The notes: generated from the letters alone by a model not told the origin. Positions 39,975-54,250 are shown, numbered from the stretch's first letter. The stretch: 64,000 nt of DNA from Bacteroidales bacterium (GCA_015060835.1 SUXT01000003.1:1-64000); one strand, 5' to 3'. A program made the numbers and translations.

Positions 39975-41312
39975 ATGGCAAACTACAGTTTCATGAGTAT
40001 GTTAAAGAAGTACGTTACCGCCAGCATGTTGCTCGTCCTTGCAGCAATCGCAGCGCTAATCTTCGCCAACAGCCCATCGTTGAAAGATGGCTACTTCAGC
40101 ATGTGGCAAAACACAGTAAGCATAGCCATCGGAGAATACAATTTCTTCAGTCACAACGGGCATGCCATGACACTTATACAAGTGATAAACGACTTTCTCA
40201 TGGCACTGTTCTTCCTCTCGGTAGGCCTCGAAATAAAACGTGAACTGCTGGTAGGCGACCTATCGTCCCCCAAAAAGGCAATGCTCCCCATTATAGGTGC
40301 CTGCGGCGGAATGCTCTTCCCCGTACTTGTCTTCTGGTTGCTATGCCCCGGTGATGCAGATATGCAACGCGGTCTTGCAATACCTATGGCAACCGACATT
40401 GCATTCTCGCTCGGAGTGCTTGCTATTTTCAGCACAAGAGTACCGACAGGACTCAAGGTATTCCTTGCCGCCCTCGCCGTAGCCGATGACCTCGGAGGAA
40501 TAATAGTGATAGCCATATTCTACACTTCGGAACTCCACACCACATTCCTCATCCTCTCGCTGCTGATAACAGCTATAATGATAGCCGGCAACTTCTTCAG
40601 ACTGCACAGCAAGACCTTCTACCTCTGCCTTGGTCTTATACTTTGGTACACAATGCTCAACTCGGGTATACACGCAACCATCGCCGGAGTAATAACTGCA
40701 TTCTGCGTCCCCTCAACATTGCAGAACGGAACAGGCTACTATTTGAACCGAATAAAAGAGAACATCAAGGATTTCCCCATAATCAACATAGGCAAGAAGA
40801 GCACCATTGTATTGGGACACGACGAAATAAACAAGCTCAAGAGCGTTGAATCGGCAGCCGACAAGCTCATCAGCCCCCTGCAAGCAATGGAGGACGGACT
40901 GCACGGGATAATAGGCTATGTGGTAATACCTATCTTCGCCTTTGCCAACATAGGCATCGACCTCTCCACAATGGAGATAAGCACCCTCTTCACAGGTGTA
41001 GGACTCCCGGTGATGGCAGGCCTTGTGATAGGAAAGTTCGTAGGAGTATTGCTCTTCGCATGGGTAGCCGTAAAATGCCGTATAGTAACCCTCCCCACCG
41101 GCGCAAACTGGAAATCATTTGCCGGTGTATGCGCCCTTTGCGGAATAGGACTCACAGTATCCATATTCATAGCAGACCTCTCCTACTCGCCACTTTCAGG
41201 CATAGGAGCCGAACTACTCAATCAGGCTAAATTAGGTATTCTTTGCGGTTCGTTCATATCAGCAATCATAGGATGCATACTATTACACATATTCCTACCT
41301 AAAAAACAGTAA
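39975..41312 (+). CDS. nhaA: Na+/H+ antiporter NhaA
   Basis: '[19 protein letters not shown]', '[14 protein letters not shown]', '[16 protein letters not shown]'. Confidence 0.95.
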   Translation: MANYSFMSMLKKYVTASMLLVLAAIAALIFANSPSLKDGYFSMWQNTVSIAIGEYNFFSHNGHAMTLIQVINDFLMALFFLSVGLEIKRELLVGDLSSPKKAMLPIIGACGGMLFPVLVFWLLCPGDADMQRGLAIPMATDIAFSLGVLAIFSTRVPTGLKVFLAALAVADDLGGIIVIAIFYTSELHTTFLILSLLITAIMIAGNFFRLHSKTFYLCLGLILWYTMLNSGIHATIAGVITAFCVPSTLQNGTGYYLNRIKENIKDFPIINIGKKSTIVLGHDEINKLKSVESAADKLISPLQAMEDGLHGIIGYVVIPIFAFANIGIDLSTMEISTLFTGVGLPVMAGLVIGKFVGVLLFAWVAVKCRIVTLPTGANWKSFAGVCALCGIGLTVSIFIADLSYSPLSGIGAELLNQAKLGILCGSFISAIIGCILLHIFLPKKQ

Positions 41313-41316
41313 AAAA

Positions 41317-41916
41317 ATGGAAGTAAAATCAGCACGATTCATCATAAGCAACACCGATGTAAAGAAATGTCCGCAGGACGGCCGTCCCGAATACGCCTTC
41401 ATAGGCCGCTCCAACGTAGGAAAATCGAGCCTCATCAACATGCTCACCCGTCAGAACAAGTTGGCAATGACCTCCTCTACCCCCGGAAAGACATTGCTCA
41501 TAAACCACTTTCTCGTAAATGAATCGTGGTATCTTGTCGACCTCCCCGGCTACGGATATGCCAAACGCGGAAAATCGCAGCAGGAACAACTGAAAAAAAT
41601 AATCTCCGATTACATCCTCGACCGCGAGCAGATGACACTGCTCTTCCTGCTCATCGACTCACGCCACCCCGCACAGAAAATAGACCTCGAATTCATCGAA
41701 TGGTTGGGCGAGAACGGAGTACCGTTTGCCATCGTATTCACCAAAGCCGACAAACTCACCCACGGAAAGCTCAAAAGCAACATAGAAGCCTACAAGAGCA
41801 CACTGCTCGAACAATGGGAAGAATTACCACCGATACACATAACCTCCTCGGAGCACGCGATAGGCCGCACCGAACTGCTCGACTACATCGACAGCATAAA
41901 CAAAACAATAGAATAA
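41317..41916 (+). CDS. engB: Ribosome biogenesis GTPase EngB/YihA
   Basis: '[32 protein letters not shown]', 'DLPGYGYAK', 'TKADK'. Confidence 0.96.
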   Translation: MEVKSARFIISNTDVKKCPQDGRPEYAFIGRSNVGKSSLINMLTRQNKLAMTSSTPGKTLLINHFLVNESWYLVDLPGYGYAKRGKSQQEQLKKIISDYILDREQMTLLFLLIDSRHPAQKIDLEFIEWLGENGVPFAIVFTKADKLTHGKLKSNIEAYKSTLLEQWEELPPIHITSSEHAIGRTELLDYIDSINKTIE

Positions 41917-41949
41917 CCCGTTCATAAAGAAACAACAAACATCAATATA

Positions 41950-43062
41950 ATGAAAAAGACAATCCTTACCCTGACAGCAGCCGCAACACTCTTTGCCTGC
42001 ACTCCTACCGACAGCTACAAAATAAGCGGCGAATACAAAAATTTCCCCACCGACAGTAAAATATATCTCGCCGAACTCACCACAGACAACATCGTATACC
42101 TCGATTCGGCAGAAGTAAACAACGGCAGTTTCAGCTTTACAGGAACACAATCCGCCCCCGCGGTACGTTTCCTATTCTACTCACTGCCCACCGGCGGAGA
42201 CGACATTATACCCATAGTTCTCGAAAACGGCAACATCAAAGTAAGGATAGACGACAAAACTACTGTAGCAGGCACAGAACTGAACAACGCCATGCAGCAA
42301 TACAAAAGCGACTTTGATGCTATAACCGGCCGCGCCGAAACCCTGTTCATGCAGGCAGGCGAGCCCGAAAACCAGACACCCGCAAAACGCGACTCGCTGC
42401 AAGCCCTCACCGATGCCCTCAGCAAAGAGCTATCGGCAACAATAACAACCCACATAAAGAAAAACATCAAAAACCCCATCGGCGCTTTCCTCATCTCCAC
42501 AACCGGCCAGATGTGCGACCCCGAAGAGATATACAACGTAGTGGACTCCGTCCCCGAAGCCTACCGCGACGAACGTTTCAAGCGCTTCTGCAAACAGTTC
42601 AAGGAGAGTCTCATAACCAAGAATGGCGCACTCAACACACAAGTGGGCAACAGTTACATAAACTTCGAACTCAAAAATCCCGAAGGCAACAAGATACTCT
42701 TCTCCGACATAGTAGAGAAGAACAAATACACACTTCTCGACTTCTGGGCAAGCTGGTGCGGTCCCTGTCGCAAAGCAATGCCCCAAATAAAGGAGATATA
42801 TGAGAAATATGGCAAGAAAGGCCTCGCTGTCGTAAGCCTCTCGCTCGACACCGACGGCGAAGCGTGGAAAAAGGCCATCGACGAACTTGGAATGACCTGG
42901 ACCCAGCTATGCAACCCCGACGGCGGCAGCCGCGAAGTGGGACAAGCCTACGGCATAGAGTTCATCCCCACGATGCTCATAATATCGCAGGACGGCGAAA
43001 TAAAAGCACGCGGACTCGAAGGCGAAGCACTCGCAAAAAAAATAGAGGAACTGATGAAATAA
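41950..43062 (+). CDS. TlpA/ResA-like thiol-disulfide oxidoreductase lipoprotein (DUF4369 N-domain)
   Basis: Lipobox 'TLFACTPT'; 'LLDFWASWCGPCRKAMPQ'. Confidence 0.9.
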   Translation: MKKTILTLTAAATLFACTPTDSYKISGEYKNFPTDSKIYLAELTTDNIVYLDSAEVNNGSFSFTGTQSAPAVRFLFYSLPTGGDDIIPIVLENGNIKVRIDDKTTVAGTELNNAMQQYKSDFDAITGRAETLFMQAGEPENQTPAKRDSLQALTDALSKELSATITTHIKKNIKNPIGAFLISTTGQMCDPEEIYNVVDSVPEAYRDERFKRFCKQFKESLITKNGALNTQVGNSYINFELKNPEGNKILFSDIVEKNKYTLLDFWASWCGPCRKAMPQIKEIYEKYGKKGLAVVSLSLDTDGEAWKKAIDELGMTWTQLCNPDGGSREVGQAYGIEFIPTMLIISQDGEIKARGLEGEALAKKIEELMK

Positions 43063-43080
43063 TCCATCATCCCCACGAAC

Positions 43081-43128
43081 AAAAAAGACGGTGATATTGT
43101 TTAAAAGGCAATAACACCGTCTTTTTTG
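43081..43128. terminator. Rho-independent terminator
   Basis: AAAAAAGACGGTG...CACCGTCTTTTTTG. Confidence 0.88.
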
Positions 43129-43192
43129 CACCGAAAATATGCCAAAATACAAAAAAATGGTAAAATTTAGATTATAATTAAAACAAATTATC

Positions 43193-43200
43193 TAATTTTG
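43193..43200 (+). promoter_or_regulatory. -7 element TAATTTTG of rho
   Basis: TAnnTTTG, 130 nt upstream of the ATG. Confidence 0.4.
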
Positions 43201-43330
43201 CAGCCGATACGTAACACACGTCAACAACGTATCAGTCAAAAAGAATAATCCCAAAATAAATTAATTCCAATATCATCGTGAACAAAAGCCTTCGCTACAG
43301 GCTTTCTCTGTTCATCGAATCAATTATTAT

Positions 43331-45424
43331 ATGTATTATATAGAACAACTGAGAAGCAAGGAACTGCCCGAACTTCAATCAATCGCAACAGAATTGGGAA
43401 TCCCCAACATCAAAGCATTGGGAAAAGACGACATCATTTACCGTATCCTTGACGAACAGGCATTTAAAAACAGTCAATCGGGAACCCCCGCAGTAGTTAA
43501 AGAGGAAAACCGTATGAACCGCCGCACTCATCGTCGTGCGCGAATAAACAACGAAGCAGCCGGCAAAGTATACACAGCCACCGGCGACAAGGCTGTAAAG
43601 CTCGACAAGACACCTCCCAAGAACAACAATAGGCCCGAAACAGAACAGGCTAAAGAAAAAGAGCCTGAAAACAAGACAAGAGAGCAATCGGTTGAAATTC
43701 CCGAAATAACATTCGACACAATATCGCCCATTATCCCTGTTTCAACAACAGAAACACCGGAGGCAGAGGCCGAGAAGCCCGCACCCAAGAAACGCGGTCG
43801 CAAACCCAAGGCAAAAGCGGAACAAACAGAACAGACAGCTGTAGAAACAAGTGAAACAAACGCAGAACAGGCTGTCGCAGAAACAGCCATAGCCCCCATA
43901 GAGAGCGAAGCACCTGCTCAGACGGCAGAAAAGCCCGCTCCCAAGAAGCGTGGCCGCAAGCCAAAGGCAAAAGCGGAACAAACTGAGACAGAGGCTGACA
44001 AAGCAGCAGAGGAGACACCTCGCACTGAAATCTCAAAAGCAGAATCCACACTTGACAGCCTGATAACATCACTGAGAAATTCTGCCGAAGAGGAGCGTTT
44101 CATCCCCATAGAAGAACTCCCCTCGGAAAAGACAGAACTCCCCGCCGAGCTAATCAATAAATTCGCAAAGAAAGAGAACGAAAAAGAGCAACCTCGCGAG
44201 CGTCAGAACCAGCCCCGCCAAAAGCAGGAGAAAAAAGAGCAGGCACAGACAGAAACCCCTGCCACAGCTGAGCGCAAGCAGGATCCCCGTCAGATGACCT
44301 ACGATTTTGCCGACATACTGAAAATCGAAGGAGTGCTCGAAACAATGCCCGATGGATACGGTTTTCTGCGTTCATCCGACTACAACTACCTTGCATCGCC
44401 CGACGACGTATATGTATCGCAATACCAGATACGCCACTACGGACTCAAGACCGGCGACGTAGTAGAAGGCACAATACGCCCTGCAAACTACGGCGAGAAA
44501 TACTTCCCTCTTGTGAAGGTCAACAGAATAAACGGTCTTCTCCCCGAGCAGGTACGCGACCGCGTATCGTTCGACAATCTCACCCCGCTCTTCCCCGAAG
44601 AGAAATTTACCCTTTGCGCAGGAAGCTACGACAACCTGTCGGCACGAGTGGTAGACCTCTTCTCCCCCATAGGAAAAGGACAGCGCGGACTCATCGTGGC
44701 ACAGCCCAAGACCGGTAAGACAATACTGCTCAAGGATATAGCAAACGCCATTGCAGCCAACCACCCTGAGGTTTACATGATAATGCTCCTCATCGACGAG
44801 CGCCCCGAAGAGGTTACAGACATGGCACGCAGCGTAAATGCCGAAGTAATAGCATCGACCTTCGACGAACCGGCCGAGCGCCATGTGAAAATAGCAGGAA
44901 TAGTGCTTGAACGCGCCAAGAGAATGGTAGAATGCGGACACGATGTAGTAATCTTCCTCGACTCAATCACCCGTCTGGCACGCGCCTACAACACAGTATC
45001 GCCCGCATCGGGTAAAGTGCTCTCCGGCGGTGTCGACGCAAATGCCCTACATAAGCCCAAGCGCTTCTTCGGAGCAGCCCGCAACATAGAGAACGGCGGC
45101 TCACTTACCATCATCGCAACCGCACTTATAGACACAGGCTCGAAGATGGACGAAGTAATCTTCGAAGAGTTCAAAGGTACCGGCAACATGGAGTTGCAGC
45201 TCGACCGCACACTGAGCAACAAACGCATATTCCCCGCTGTGAACATCATTGCATCGAGCACCCGTCGCGACGACCTCCTGCACGACAAGCAGACACTCGA
45301 CCGCATGTGGATACTGCGCAAGCACCTTGCGGATATGACCTCACTCGAAGCAATGGAGTTTGTAAAAGAGCATCTTGAAAGGACAAAAGACAACGAGGAA
45401 TTCCTCATAAGCATGAATTCATAA
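43331..45424 (+). CDS. rho: Transcription termination factor Rho with long disordered insert
   Basis: '[25 protein letters not shown]', '[11 protein letters not shown]'; insert contains two '[19 protein letters not shown]' repeats. Confidence 0.97.
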   Translation: MYYIEQLRSKELPELQSIATELGIPNIKALGKDDIIYRILDEQAFKNSQSGTPAVVKEENRMNRRTHRRARINNEAAGKVYTATGDKAVKLDKTPPKNNNRPETEQAKEKEPENKTREQSVEIPEITFDTISPIIPVSTTETPEAEAEKPAPKKRGRKPKAKAEQTEQTAVETSETNAEQAVAETAIAPIESEAPAQTAEKPAPKKRGRKPKAKAEQTETEADKAAEETPRTEISKAESTLDSLITSLRNSAEEERFIPIEELPSEKTELPAELINKFAKKENEKEQPRERQNQPRQKQEKKEQAQTETPATAERKQDPRQMTYDFADILKIEGVLETMPDGYGFLRSSDYNYLASPDDVYVSQYQIRHYGLKTGDVVEGTIRPANYGEKYFPLVKVNRINGLLPEQVRDRVSFDNLTPLFPEEKFTLCAGSYDNLSARVVDLFSPIGKGQRGLIVAQPKTGKTILLKDIANAIAANHPEVYMIMLLIDERPEEVTDMARSVNAEVIASTFDEPAERHVKIAGIVLERAKRMVECGHDVVIFLDSITRLARAYNTVSPASGKVLSGGVDANALHKPKRFFGAARNIENGGSLTIIATALIDTGSKMDEVIFEEFKGTGNMELQLDRTLSNKRIFPAVNIIASSTRRDDLLHDKQTLDRMWILRKHLADMTSLEAMEFVKEHLERTKDNEEFLISMNS

Positions 45425-45440
45425 GAGAGAATACAATCTA

Positions 45441-45484
45441 TAAAAAAAAGTTGCGCCCTTTCGCGGAGCGCAACCTTTTTTTAT
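45441..45484. terminator. Rho-independent terminator of rho
   Basis: AAAAAAAAGTTGCGC...GCGCAACCTTTTTTT. Confidence 0.9.
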
Positions 45485-45508
45485 ACCTGCATCAAGAATC
45501 AGAAAGTA

Positions 45509-45807
45509 TTAGTGTCCGGTAAATTTTTATTCTGCTTATGTTTTGAACTCCTCCGTCTTCAAAAACAAGTTTTTGAATCCACCTCCTCTTCAAGAGGAGG
45601 AATATAAATCACTGAAAATTATCAACATATAGCAATGTTTGCGACGACGAAAGCTTTAGCTTTCCAAAGGAGTGCCGAGCCTGTGAGGCTTAGCAGGGCG
45701 AGGGAGTTCCAATCATTGACTTAAATTTGTCTTAATAAAGAATTGGAACTTATAGTTACTTAAATATTGAATTTTAAACAACTTAAATACGTTTTACCGG
45801 ACACTAA
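45509..45807. mobile_element. 299-bp non-autonomous element with perfect 15-bp TIR TTAGTGTCCGGTAAA, TA flanks
   Basis: TTAGTGTCCGGTAAA 45509-45523 and TTTACCGGACACTAA 45793-45807; TA at 45507-45508 and 45808-45809; no ORF. Confidence 0.8.
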
Positions 45808-45810
45808 TAA

Positions 45811-48936
<3,126 letters not shown>

Positions 48937-49045
48937 TTATCGCAAATCTAAGGATTTTTATTCATAAAGTATCAATTACTATATAGTTTTCTTTGCCACC
49001 CCCTCTTTTTTTTGTTATTTTGCCACAGTAAAATAGAACTTATAT

Positions 49046-49669
49046 ATGAAAAAGAATTTATTCTTCGCTGCGCTTGCCGCAGTAGTGTTGCTCTGCTCAT
49101 GCTGCAACGAATGCAAAAAGAGAGAATTGTTCAACGGCCGCGACCTTACCGGTTGGGTGGGCTATGTAGACCCGGCAACTGACATTCCCGCTGATGTTAT
49201 TTACACTGTAAACGACGGAAAAATATGTATCGCCGGAATGCCTTTCGGCTATCTGCGCACAGCGGAGAAATATGGTGACTACACCCTGCACGTTGAGTGG
49301 CGTTGGGTGGGCGAAGGCACAAACAGCGGTCTCTTCCAGCGTGTGCAGGATGGCGACAAACTGTGGTGCACAGCCATCGAATGTCAGTTGTGCAGCGGCA
49401 AGGCAGGCGACTATGTGATGCTCGGCGGCGCAAAAATCAGCGAGGTTGAGTGCGTGGGCGAGTACCCCGTAAAGGAGCGCATCGGAGATTACGAGAATCC
49501 CGTAGGCGAATGGAACAGTGCCGACATTGTCTGCAAAGGCAAGAAAATAACAGTGAAGATAAACGGCAAGGAGCAGAATGAGTGCACCTGCGAGTTCACA
49601 GACGGATACATTGCCCTGCAAAGCGAAGGCGGCCCCATAGAATTCAGAAATATATACATCGTCGAATAG
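49046..49669 (+). CDS. DUF1080 / 3-keto-disaccharide hydrolase-like lipoprotein
   Basis: 'ELFNGRDLTGWVGY', 'EWRWVGEGTNSGLFQRV'; lipobox near 'LLCSC'. Confidence 0.85.
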   Translation: MKKNLFFAALAAVVLLCSCCNECKKRELFNGRDLTGWVGYVDPATDIPADVIYTVNDGKICIAGMPFGYLRTAEKYGDYTLHVEWRWVGEGTNSGLFQRVQDGDKLWCTAIECQLCSGKAGDYVMLGGAKISEVECVGEYPVKERIGDYENPVGEWNSADIVCKGKKITVKINGKEQNECTCEFTDGYIALQSEGGPIEFRNIYIVE

Positions 49670-49692
49670 ACGCGTAATTGCAAAAGATTTTG

Positions 49693-49700
49693 TAATTTTG
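49693..49700 (+). promoter_or_regulatory. -7 element TAATTTTG upstream of nadB
   Basis: TAnnTTTG consensus. Confidence 0.35.
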
Positions 49701-49742
49701 CGGCGGAAATGCAGCAATGCAAACAGATTTATCCGTATCGCT

Positions 49743-51311
49743 ATGGTTAAGAAATACGATTTTCTTGTCATCGGCTCAGGAATAGCCGGTATGAGTTTCG
49801 CCCTAAAAGTGGCGCACAAAGGAAGCGTAGCCCTCGTATGCAAGACTACACTTGAAGATGCAAACACCTATTTTGCTCAAGGCGGCATTGCATCGGTAAC
49901 AAATATGCTGGTCGACAACTTCGACAAGCACATAGAAGACACAATGATTGCCGGAGACCACATAAGCGACCGCCGGGCAGTAGAGAAGGTGGTACGCGAA
50001 GCTCCCGAACAGATAAGACAGCTTATCGAGTGGGGAGTGAACTTCGACAAGGACGAGAATGGGGAATTTGACCTCCACCGCGAAGGCGGACACTCGGAGC
50101 ACAGAATTCTGCACCACGCCGACAGCACCGGCGCCGAGATTCAGCGCTCTCTGATAAAGGCCGTCCGCAACAACCCCAACATTACAGTCTTTGACAACCA
50201 CTTTGCAATAGAAATACTCACACAGCACCATCTGGGCATCACCGTCACCCGGCAGACACAAGGCATAGAGTGCTACGGCGCCTACGTGCTCGACCTCAAC
50301 ACCAACAAGGTGGACACCTTCCTTAGCAAAGTGACGCTGATGGCCACCGGAGGATGCGGAGCTGTCTACCAGACAACCACCAATCCCCTTGTAGCCACAG
50401 GCGACGGCATTGCCATGGTCTACCGCGCCAAAGGAACTGTTGCCGACATGGAATTTGTGCAGTTCCACCCCACTGCGCTCTACAACGTGGGCGACCGTCC
50501 ATCGTTCCTCATCACCGAAGCCATGCGCGGATACGGAGCAGTGCTGCGCACAATCGACGGCAAGGAGTTCATGCACAAATATGACGAGCGCCTTTCGTTG
50601 GCACCCCGCGACATTGTGGCACGCGCCATCGACAATGAGATGAAGACACGAGGCGAAGACTTTGTATATCTTGACGTTACACATAAGGACGCCGAGGAGA
50701 CAAAAAAACACTTCCCCCACATATATGAGAAATGTCTTTCGCTGGGCATCGACATAACAAAAGACTACATACCCGTAGCTCCCGCAGCCCACTACCTGTG
50801 TGGCGGAATAAAAGTGGATCTCAACGCGGCATCGAGCATACACCGTCTCTATGCTGTGGGCGAATGTTCCTGCACAGGACTGCATGGCGGCAACCGCCTT
50901 GCGAGCAATTCGCTCATCGAAGCAGTGGTATATGCCGAGGCTGCTGCACGTCACACCCTCTCTGTGATTGACGGATACAGCTTCAACGAGAACATACCCG
51001 AATGGAACGACGAGGGCACAAAGATGAACGAAGAGATGGTACTCATTACACAAAGCCTGCGCGAAGTGGGTCAGATAATGAACACATACGTCGGCATCGT
51101 GAGAACCGACCTCAGGCTGAAGCGTGCGTGGGACCGCCTCGACCTTCTCTACGAAGAGACAGAGGAGCTGTTCAAACGCAGTGTGATAAGCAAGGAGATA
51201 TGCGAGCTGCGCAATGTGATAAACGTAGGTTACCTCATCATGCGCTGGGCAATGGAACGTAAGGAGAGCCGTGGTCTCCACTACAACCTCGACCATCCGC
51301 GCAAGGATTGA
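49743..51311 (+). CDS. nadB: L-aspartate oxidase
   Basis: 'DFLVIGSGIAGMSFAL', 'HREGGHSEHRILHHADSTGAEIQRSL', 'GECSCTGLHGGNRLASNSLIEAVVYAE'. Confidence 0.95.
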   Translation: MVKKYDFLVIGSGIAGMSFALKVAHKGSVALVCKTTLEDANTYFAQGGIASVTNMLVDNFDKHIEDTMIAGDHISDRRAVEKVVREAPEQIRQLIEWGVNFDKDENGEFDLHREGGHSEHRILHHADSTGAEIQRSLIKAVRNNPNITVFDNHFAIEILTQHHLGITVTRQTQGIECYGAYVLDLNTNKVDTFLSKVTLMATGGCGAVYQTTTNPLVATGDGIAMVYRAKGTVADMEFVQFHPTALYNVGDRPSFLITEAMRGYGAVLRTIDGKEFMHKYDERLSLAPRDIVARAIDNEMKTRGEDFVYLDVTHKDAEETKKHFPHIYEKCLSLGIDITKDYIPVAPAAHYLCGGIKVDLNAASSIHRLYAVGECSCTGLHGGNRLASNSLIEAVVYAEAAARHTLSVIDGYSFNENIPEWNDEGTKMNEEMVLITQSLREVGQIMNTYVGIVRTDLRLKRAWDRLDLLYEETEELFKRSVISKEICELRNVINVGYLIMRWAMERKESRGLHYNLDHPRKD

Positions 51312-51331
51312 TAACATAACGGTTTTTCCCA

Positions 51332-52993
51332 ATGGAATGGTTAAATAATCTCTTTTTCAGCCACAGCCCCTTGCAGGCAGTAGTCATAATCTCGATAATA
51401 ATTGCCGCGGGTCTCGGACTTGGCAAGATACGCTTTTTCGGAATCTCTCTCGGAGTAACATTCGTCTTCTTCGCCGGCATCTTTGCCGGACACTTAGGAT
51501 TCTCGATAGACCCAAGAATGCTCAGCTATGCCGAAAGTCTCGGTCTTGTGCTCTTTGTCTATGAACTTGGATTGCAGGTAGGCCCCGGATTTTTCAGCTC
51601 ATTCCGCAAGGGTGGCGTACAGCTCAACATGCTTGCGATGGGAGTAGTCCTGTTAGGCACACTCATGGCAGTGGCACTGAGCTACGCGACCTCGATACCC
51701 ATGAGCGAAATGGTGGGCATCCTTTGCGGTGCGACAACAAACACCCCCGCCCTCGGTGCCGCACAGCAGACACTCAAGGAGATGGGGATGCAATCGACGG
51801 GTGCAGCGCTCAGCTGTGCTGTTACCTATCCGCTGGGAGTGGTTGGAGTGATATTGGCGATGCTTGCAGTGCGCAAACTGTTTGTGAAACCATCTGATAT
51901 AGACAACGGCGAGCACGACGAACAGAACCAGACATTCATTGCCACATACAGTGTGCAGAACCCCGGCATTTTTGACAAGTGCATAAAGGAGGTAGCCGAA
52001 TTCACCCATACGAAATTTGTGATTTCGCGTCTCTGGCGCGACAATAAGGTGAGCATCCCCACTTCGGAAATGGTGCTCAAGGAGAACGACCGTCTATTAG
52101 TGGTTACCACCGAAAAGGATGCTTCGGCGCTGACAGCCCTCTTCGGCAAGATGGAACCGAAGGATTGGAACAACGAAAATATCGACTGGAACGCGATAGA
52201 CAGCAAACTTGTGTCGCGCAAGATAGTAATTACCCGCCCCGAAATAAACGGCAAGAGACTGGGAGCGCTCAGGCTGCGCAACAGCTACGGAATAAACATC
52301 AGCCGCGTAACGCGTAACGGAGTGCTGCTTCTGGCAACCCCGAAGCTCATCCTGCAACTCGGCGACCGCCTGACGGTAGTTGGCGAAGAGAAAGCCATAG
52401 AGAATATCGAAAAGGTACTCGGCAATGCCTCAAGCACACTCAACGAACCCAACCTTGCAGCCATATTCATAGGCATTGTATTAGGACTTGTACTCGGCTC
52501 AATCCCCATTTTTATACCCGGAATGAGCACTCCTGTGAAATTGGGACTCGCCGGCGGACCCATCGTCGTGGGAATACTCATAGGCTGCTTCGGTCCCCGC
52601 TTCCACCTTGTAACATACACCACCCGCAGTGCCAACCTCATGCTGCGCGGAATAGGCCTTTCGCTCTATCTGGCCTGTCTGGGACTCGATGCGGGCGCAC
52701 ACTTCTTCGAAACCGTATTGCGCCCCGAAGGTGCTTTGTGGATAGGCTTGGGATTCCTGATAACATTCGTGCCGATGGTAATAATGGCACTTGTAGCAAT
52801 GCGCTACAGCAGACTTGACTTCGGCTCGGCCTGCGGAATGCTGTGCGGAAGCATGGCCAACCCCATGGCACTCAACTATGCCAACGACACATTGCCGGGC
52901 GACAATCCTTCGGTAAGCTACGCTACTGTATATCCGCTGGCAATGTTCTGCCGAGTGATAATAGCGCAGATAATTGTAATGTTGTTTGTTTAG
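51332..52993 (+). CDS. AspT/YidE/YbjL-family transporter with RCK/TrkA-C domains
   Basis: Duplicated TM halves with 'GILCGATTNTPAL' and 'GMLCGSMANPMAL', central TrkA-C-like domains. Confidence 0.88.
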   Translation: MEWLNNLFFSHSPLQAVVIISIIIAAGLGLGKIRFFGISLGVTFVFFAGIFAGHLGFSIDPRMLSYAESLGLVLFVYELGLQVGPGFFSSFRKGGVQLNMLAMGVVLLGTLMAVALSYATSIPMSEMVGILCGATTNTPALGAAQQTLKEMGMQSTGAALSCAVTYPLGVVGVILAMLAVRKLFVKPSDIDNGEHDEQNQTFIATYSVQNPGIFDKCIKEVAEFTHTKFVISRLWRDNKVSIPTSEMVLKENDRLLVVTTEKDASALTALFGKMEPKDWNNENIDWNAIDSKLVSRKIVITRPEINGKRLGALRLRNSYGINISRVTRNGVLLLATPKLILQLGDRLTVVGEEKAIENIEKVLGNASSTLNEPNLAAIFIGIVLGLVLGSIPIFIPGMSTPVKLGLAGGPIVVGILIGCFGPRFHLVTYTTRSANLMLRGIGLSLYLACLGLDAGAHFFETVLRPEGALWIGLGFLITFVPMVIMALVAMRYSRLDFGSACGMLCGSMANPMALNYANDTLPGDNPSVSYATVYPLAMFCRVIIAQIIVMLFV

Positions 52994-53000
52994 CGGTAAT

Positions 53001-53032
53001 CTTGATTTTTATACAAATAATAGCTACCTTTG
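53001..53032 (+). promoter_or_regulatory. Promoter cTTG-N20-TACCTTTG
   Basis: -33-like TTG at 53002-53004, -7 TACCTTTG at 53025-53032. Confidence 0.5.
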
Positions 53033-53089
53033 ACACTTGTTGAATTTAATAAACAATAGACACACAATATTAACTAAAATTTTACAGAC

Positions 53090-53791
53090 ATGAGAAAAAG
53101 TATCTGGGTGAACTTGCTTATGCTCGTTATCTGCATGAGCTTTGCTGTAGAGGCAGGCGCACAAAAACACGAGTTCGCAAACTACAAACGCTTTGCAAAG
53201 GCAAACAGCGAACTTCCCAAAGTAACAAAGAAGGATAAACGCGTTGTATTCATGGGCAACTCAATCACAGAGGGTTGGCCCAGCCACCGTCCCGAATGGT
53301 TCAAAGAGAACCCCAATTATGTAGGTCGCGGCATCAGCGGTCAGACATCTTACCAATTTCTTCTTCGTTTCAGAGAAGATGTCATCAAACTTAACCCCAA
53401 AGTTGTTGTCATCAATGCCGGTACAAACGACGTAGCCGAGAATACAGGCCCCTACAACGAGGAGTTCACATTCGGCAACATTGTTTCAATGGTAAACATT
53501 GCTAAGGCCAACAAGATTAAGGTTATCCTTACTTCGGTTCTTCCCGCCAAAGGTTTCGGTTGGAGACCCGACATAAAGGATGCTCCCGAGAAGATTATGG
53601 CTCTCAACGCACGCATCAAGAAGTATGCCGAGGAGAACAAGATTCCCTACGTAGACTACTACACAGCACTTGTTGACACAGACGGCCGTTCAATCCCCGC
53701 AAAATATTCAAGAGATGGCGTTCACCCTCTGCCCGACGGCTACAAGGTGATGGAGGCACTCATTCAGCCCGTTATCAAGAAGTTGCTCTAA
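53090..53791 (+). CDS. Secreted SGNH/GDSL hydrolase
   Basis: 'VVFMGNSITEGWPSHRPEWF', 'VINAGTNDVAENT', 'YSRDGVHPLPDGY'. Confidence 0.9.
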   Translation: MRKSIWVNLLMLVICMSFAVEAGAQKHEFANYKRFAKANSELPKVTKKDKRVVFMGNSITEGWPSHRPEWFKENPNYVGRGISGQTSYQFLLRFREDVIKLNPKVVVINAGTNDVAENTGPYNEEFTFGNIVSMVNIAKANKIKVILTSVLPAKGFGWRPDIKDAPEKIMALNARIKKYAEENKIPYVDYYTALVDTDGRSIPAKYSRDGVHPLPDGYKVMEALIQPVIKKLL

Positions 53792-53810
53792 CCAATCTTG
53801 CATAGACACA

Positions 53811-53848
53811 AAAAATGGTTCACTTTTAACGAAGTGAACCATTTTTTG
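53811..53848. terminator. Bidirectional terminator
   Basis: AAAAAATGGTTCACTTTTAACGAAGTGAACCATTTTTT between convergent genes. Confidence 0.88.
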
Positions 53849-53869
53849 TATCTTCTATTTCGCTATATA

Positions 53870-54250
53870 TCAGAAGGGAAGATCGTCAGCCTCGCTCTGA
53901 GCCGAGAATTCTACATTGTTTGCTGCAGGAGCATTAACCGCAGGAGCATATTCGGGCGCAGTGACAGGTCCGCCTCTCTCTACTCTCCAGGCGCGTATAT
54001 CGTTGTACCAACGGCCCTGGTACTCGCGTGCGTTAATGTCGAAAGAGACTGTCATCTCCTCGCCTGCCTGTATGTTGAACTGAGAAATCTTGTCGGCTCC
54101 GAATACATTGAAACATATTCTTCTGGGATACTGCTCATGAGTCTCCAATACGTACTCCTGCGTTTTCCACTCGTTACCAGTTTTAGAAATACCGCCTCTC
54201 TCAGGCAGTACAGCAATGATTTTTCCTGTAATTTCCATATATCTATTCAA
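53870..54250 (-). CDS. DUF3127 protein
   Basis: 'MEITGKIIAVLPERGGISKTGNEWKTQEYVLETHEQYPRRICFNVFG'. Confidence 0.88.
   Translation of the reverse strand: MNRYMEITGKIIAVLPERGGISKTGNEWKTQEYVLETHEQYPRRICFNVFGADKISQFNIQAGEEMTVSFDINAREYQGRWYNDIRAWRVERGGPVTAPEYAPAVNAPAANNVEFSAQSEADDLPF

Noticed and set aside
43771-43992. Direct repeats as a CRISPR-like array
   Set aside because: Only two units, in frame inside rho, coding for basic motifs; no array spacing.
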